A DNA stretch of 64,000 nucleotides from Acrocarpospora macrocephala (lineage in GTDB: Bacteria > Actinomycetota > Actinomycetes > Streptosporangiales > Streptosporangiaceae): assembly GCF_009687865.1 (NCBI RefSeq), contig NZ_BLAE01000026.1, positions 77,793 to 141,792 of the forward strand, read 5' to 3'. A program made the position numbers and the translations under genes. This document shows, piece after piece, positions 63,567 to 64,000 of the stretch (its first letter is position 1; every line of letters starts with the position of its first letter). The notes below the pieces were generated by a model that was not told the DNA's origin, searched no databases, and worked only from the letters and a program-made list of their open reading frames with translations.

Positions 63567-64000
63567 TCATGGGAGGCCGATGATCAGGCGGAGGGAGCCC
63601 AGGAACTCGGGCTGGGTGCGTAGGTGGCCGTGGAGGGTGTCCCAGGTGCCGTTTGCGAGGTCGGTGCATAGGTGTTCGATTGCGCGGGATTCGGCGGTGG
63701 GGTCGATGAAGCCCCATGCGGACTGTGATTTGCGGATGGCTGGGTCCAGGAAACGTTCGGGGCGGGCGTAGTAGGCCTCGGTGAAGCCGTCTACGCAGTC
63801 GATGGGGATGGGGACTGGTTCGATTCGGGTTGTGGTTCCGATGTGTTGGGCGATCCAGTCGATCTTGGGGTAGCGGAGGCGTTCGGCTGCGACGAGTTCG
63901 GGGGCGTACTCGGCCAGCCAGAGGAGGTCGAGGGCGTCGCCGTCGAAGGTGAGCACGACGACCGGGCCGCGGGAGACGCGGCGTAGTTCGCGTAGGCCCT
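63567..64000 (-). CDS. SAM-dependent methyltransferase (N-terminus beyond window edge)
   Basis: The frame stays open to the right edge, so the N-terminal part including the glycine-rich SAM motif is missing. The visible start GLRELRRVSRGPVVVLTFDGDALDLLWLAEYAPELVAAERLRYPK reads as the post-motif part of a class I methyltransferase (LRRVxRPGG-like then VLTFD). About 144 codons remain. Substrate unknown. Confidence 0.75.
   Translation of the reverse strand, partial: GLRELRRVSRGPVVVLTFDGDALDLLWLAEYAPELVAAERLRYPKIDWIAQHIGTTTRIEPVPIPIDCVDGFTEAYYARPERFLDPAIRKSQSAWGFIDPTAESRAIEHLCTDLANGTWDTLHGHLRTQPEFLGSLRLIIGLP

Overview
The window is GC-rich with long antisense shadow frames, many GTG/TTG starts, frequent ATGA/GTGA gene overlaps and PS-rich secreted cellulases, which points to a filamentous actinomycete. 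The perfect TGGGAGCGCTCCCA operator upstream of a GH48/GH9 cellulase pair resembles Thermobifida/Streptosporangiales, but the genus is an inference.

Layout. 1-7.4 kb (minus): one tightly overlapping catabolic operon (flavin monooxygenase, RidA, DUF1028, M20 amidohydrolase, embedded LysR regulator, PuuC-like aldehyde dehydrogenase, GMC oxidoreductase cut by the left edge). 7.6-13.1 kb (minus): secreted cellulases GH48 then GH9 under CelR/CebR-type operators. 13.2-14.8 kb: acyl-CoA dehydrogenase and HIT protein. 14.8-18.6 kb: CitA/DcuS-type two-component system divergent from a DctA-like dicarboxylate carrier. 18.7-24.9 kb: LytS/LytTR two-component pair and two Na+/solute symporters, each with a small membrane partner; a structured RNA-like element precedes the LytTR gene. 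25-26.8 kb: F420-reductase-like protein and two PPOX proteins around a DosR-like box.

26.8-33.0 kb (minus) is an overlapping seven-gene operon: radical SAM, MazG-like, kinase-like, HPr-kinase-like, nucleotidyltransferase, Nudix and UDP-GlcNAc 2-epimerase-like. A divergent XRE/TPR regulator follows, and a ~50 bp direct repeat brackets the block. I do not recognise this combination as a characterised pathway. 34.8-50.9 kb is an accessory island, locally AT-richer, with a type-ISP restriction enzyme remnant, a tRNA-like 3' fragment, an HNH-helicase fusion with a partner, orphan genes, and a pPIWI-RE-type defence module (REase-like protein, DinG-type helicase, pPIWI-RE-like protein) led by an XRE regulator.

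50.9-57.5 kb: XylR-type regulator divergent from two Gfo/Idh/MocA dehydrogenases and an ABC sugar importer without its own ATPase. 57.6-64 kb: wax ester synthase/DGAT, sulfite-oxidase-family protein, PolX-type DNA polymerase, PaaK-like adenylating enzyme and a methyltransferase cut by the right edge.

The strongest hunt targets are the pPIWI-RE island, the bracketed seven-gene operon, and the two mutually exclusive 11 bp stems ahead of the LytTR gene.
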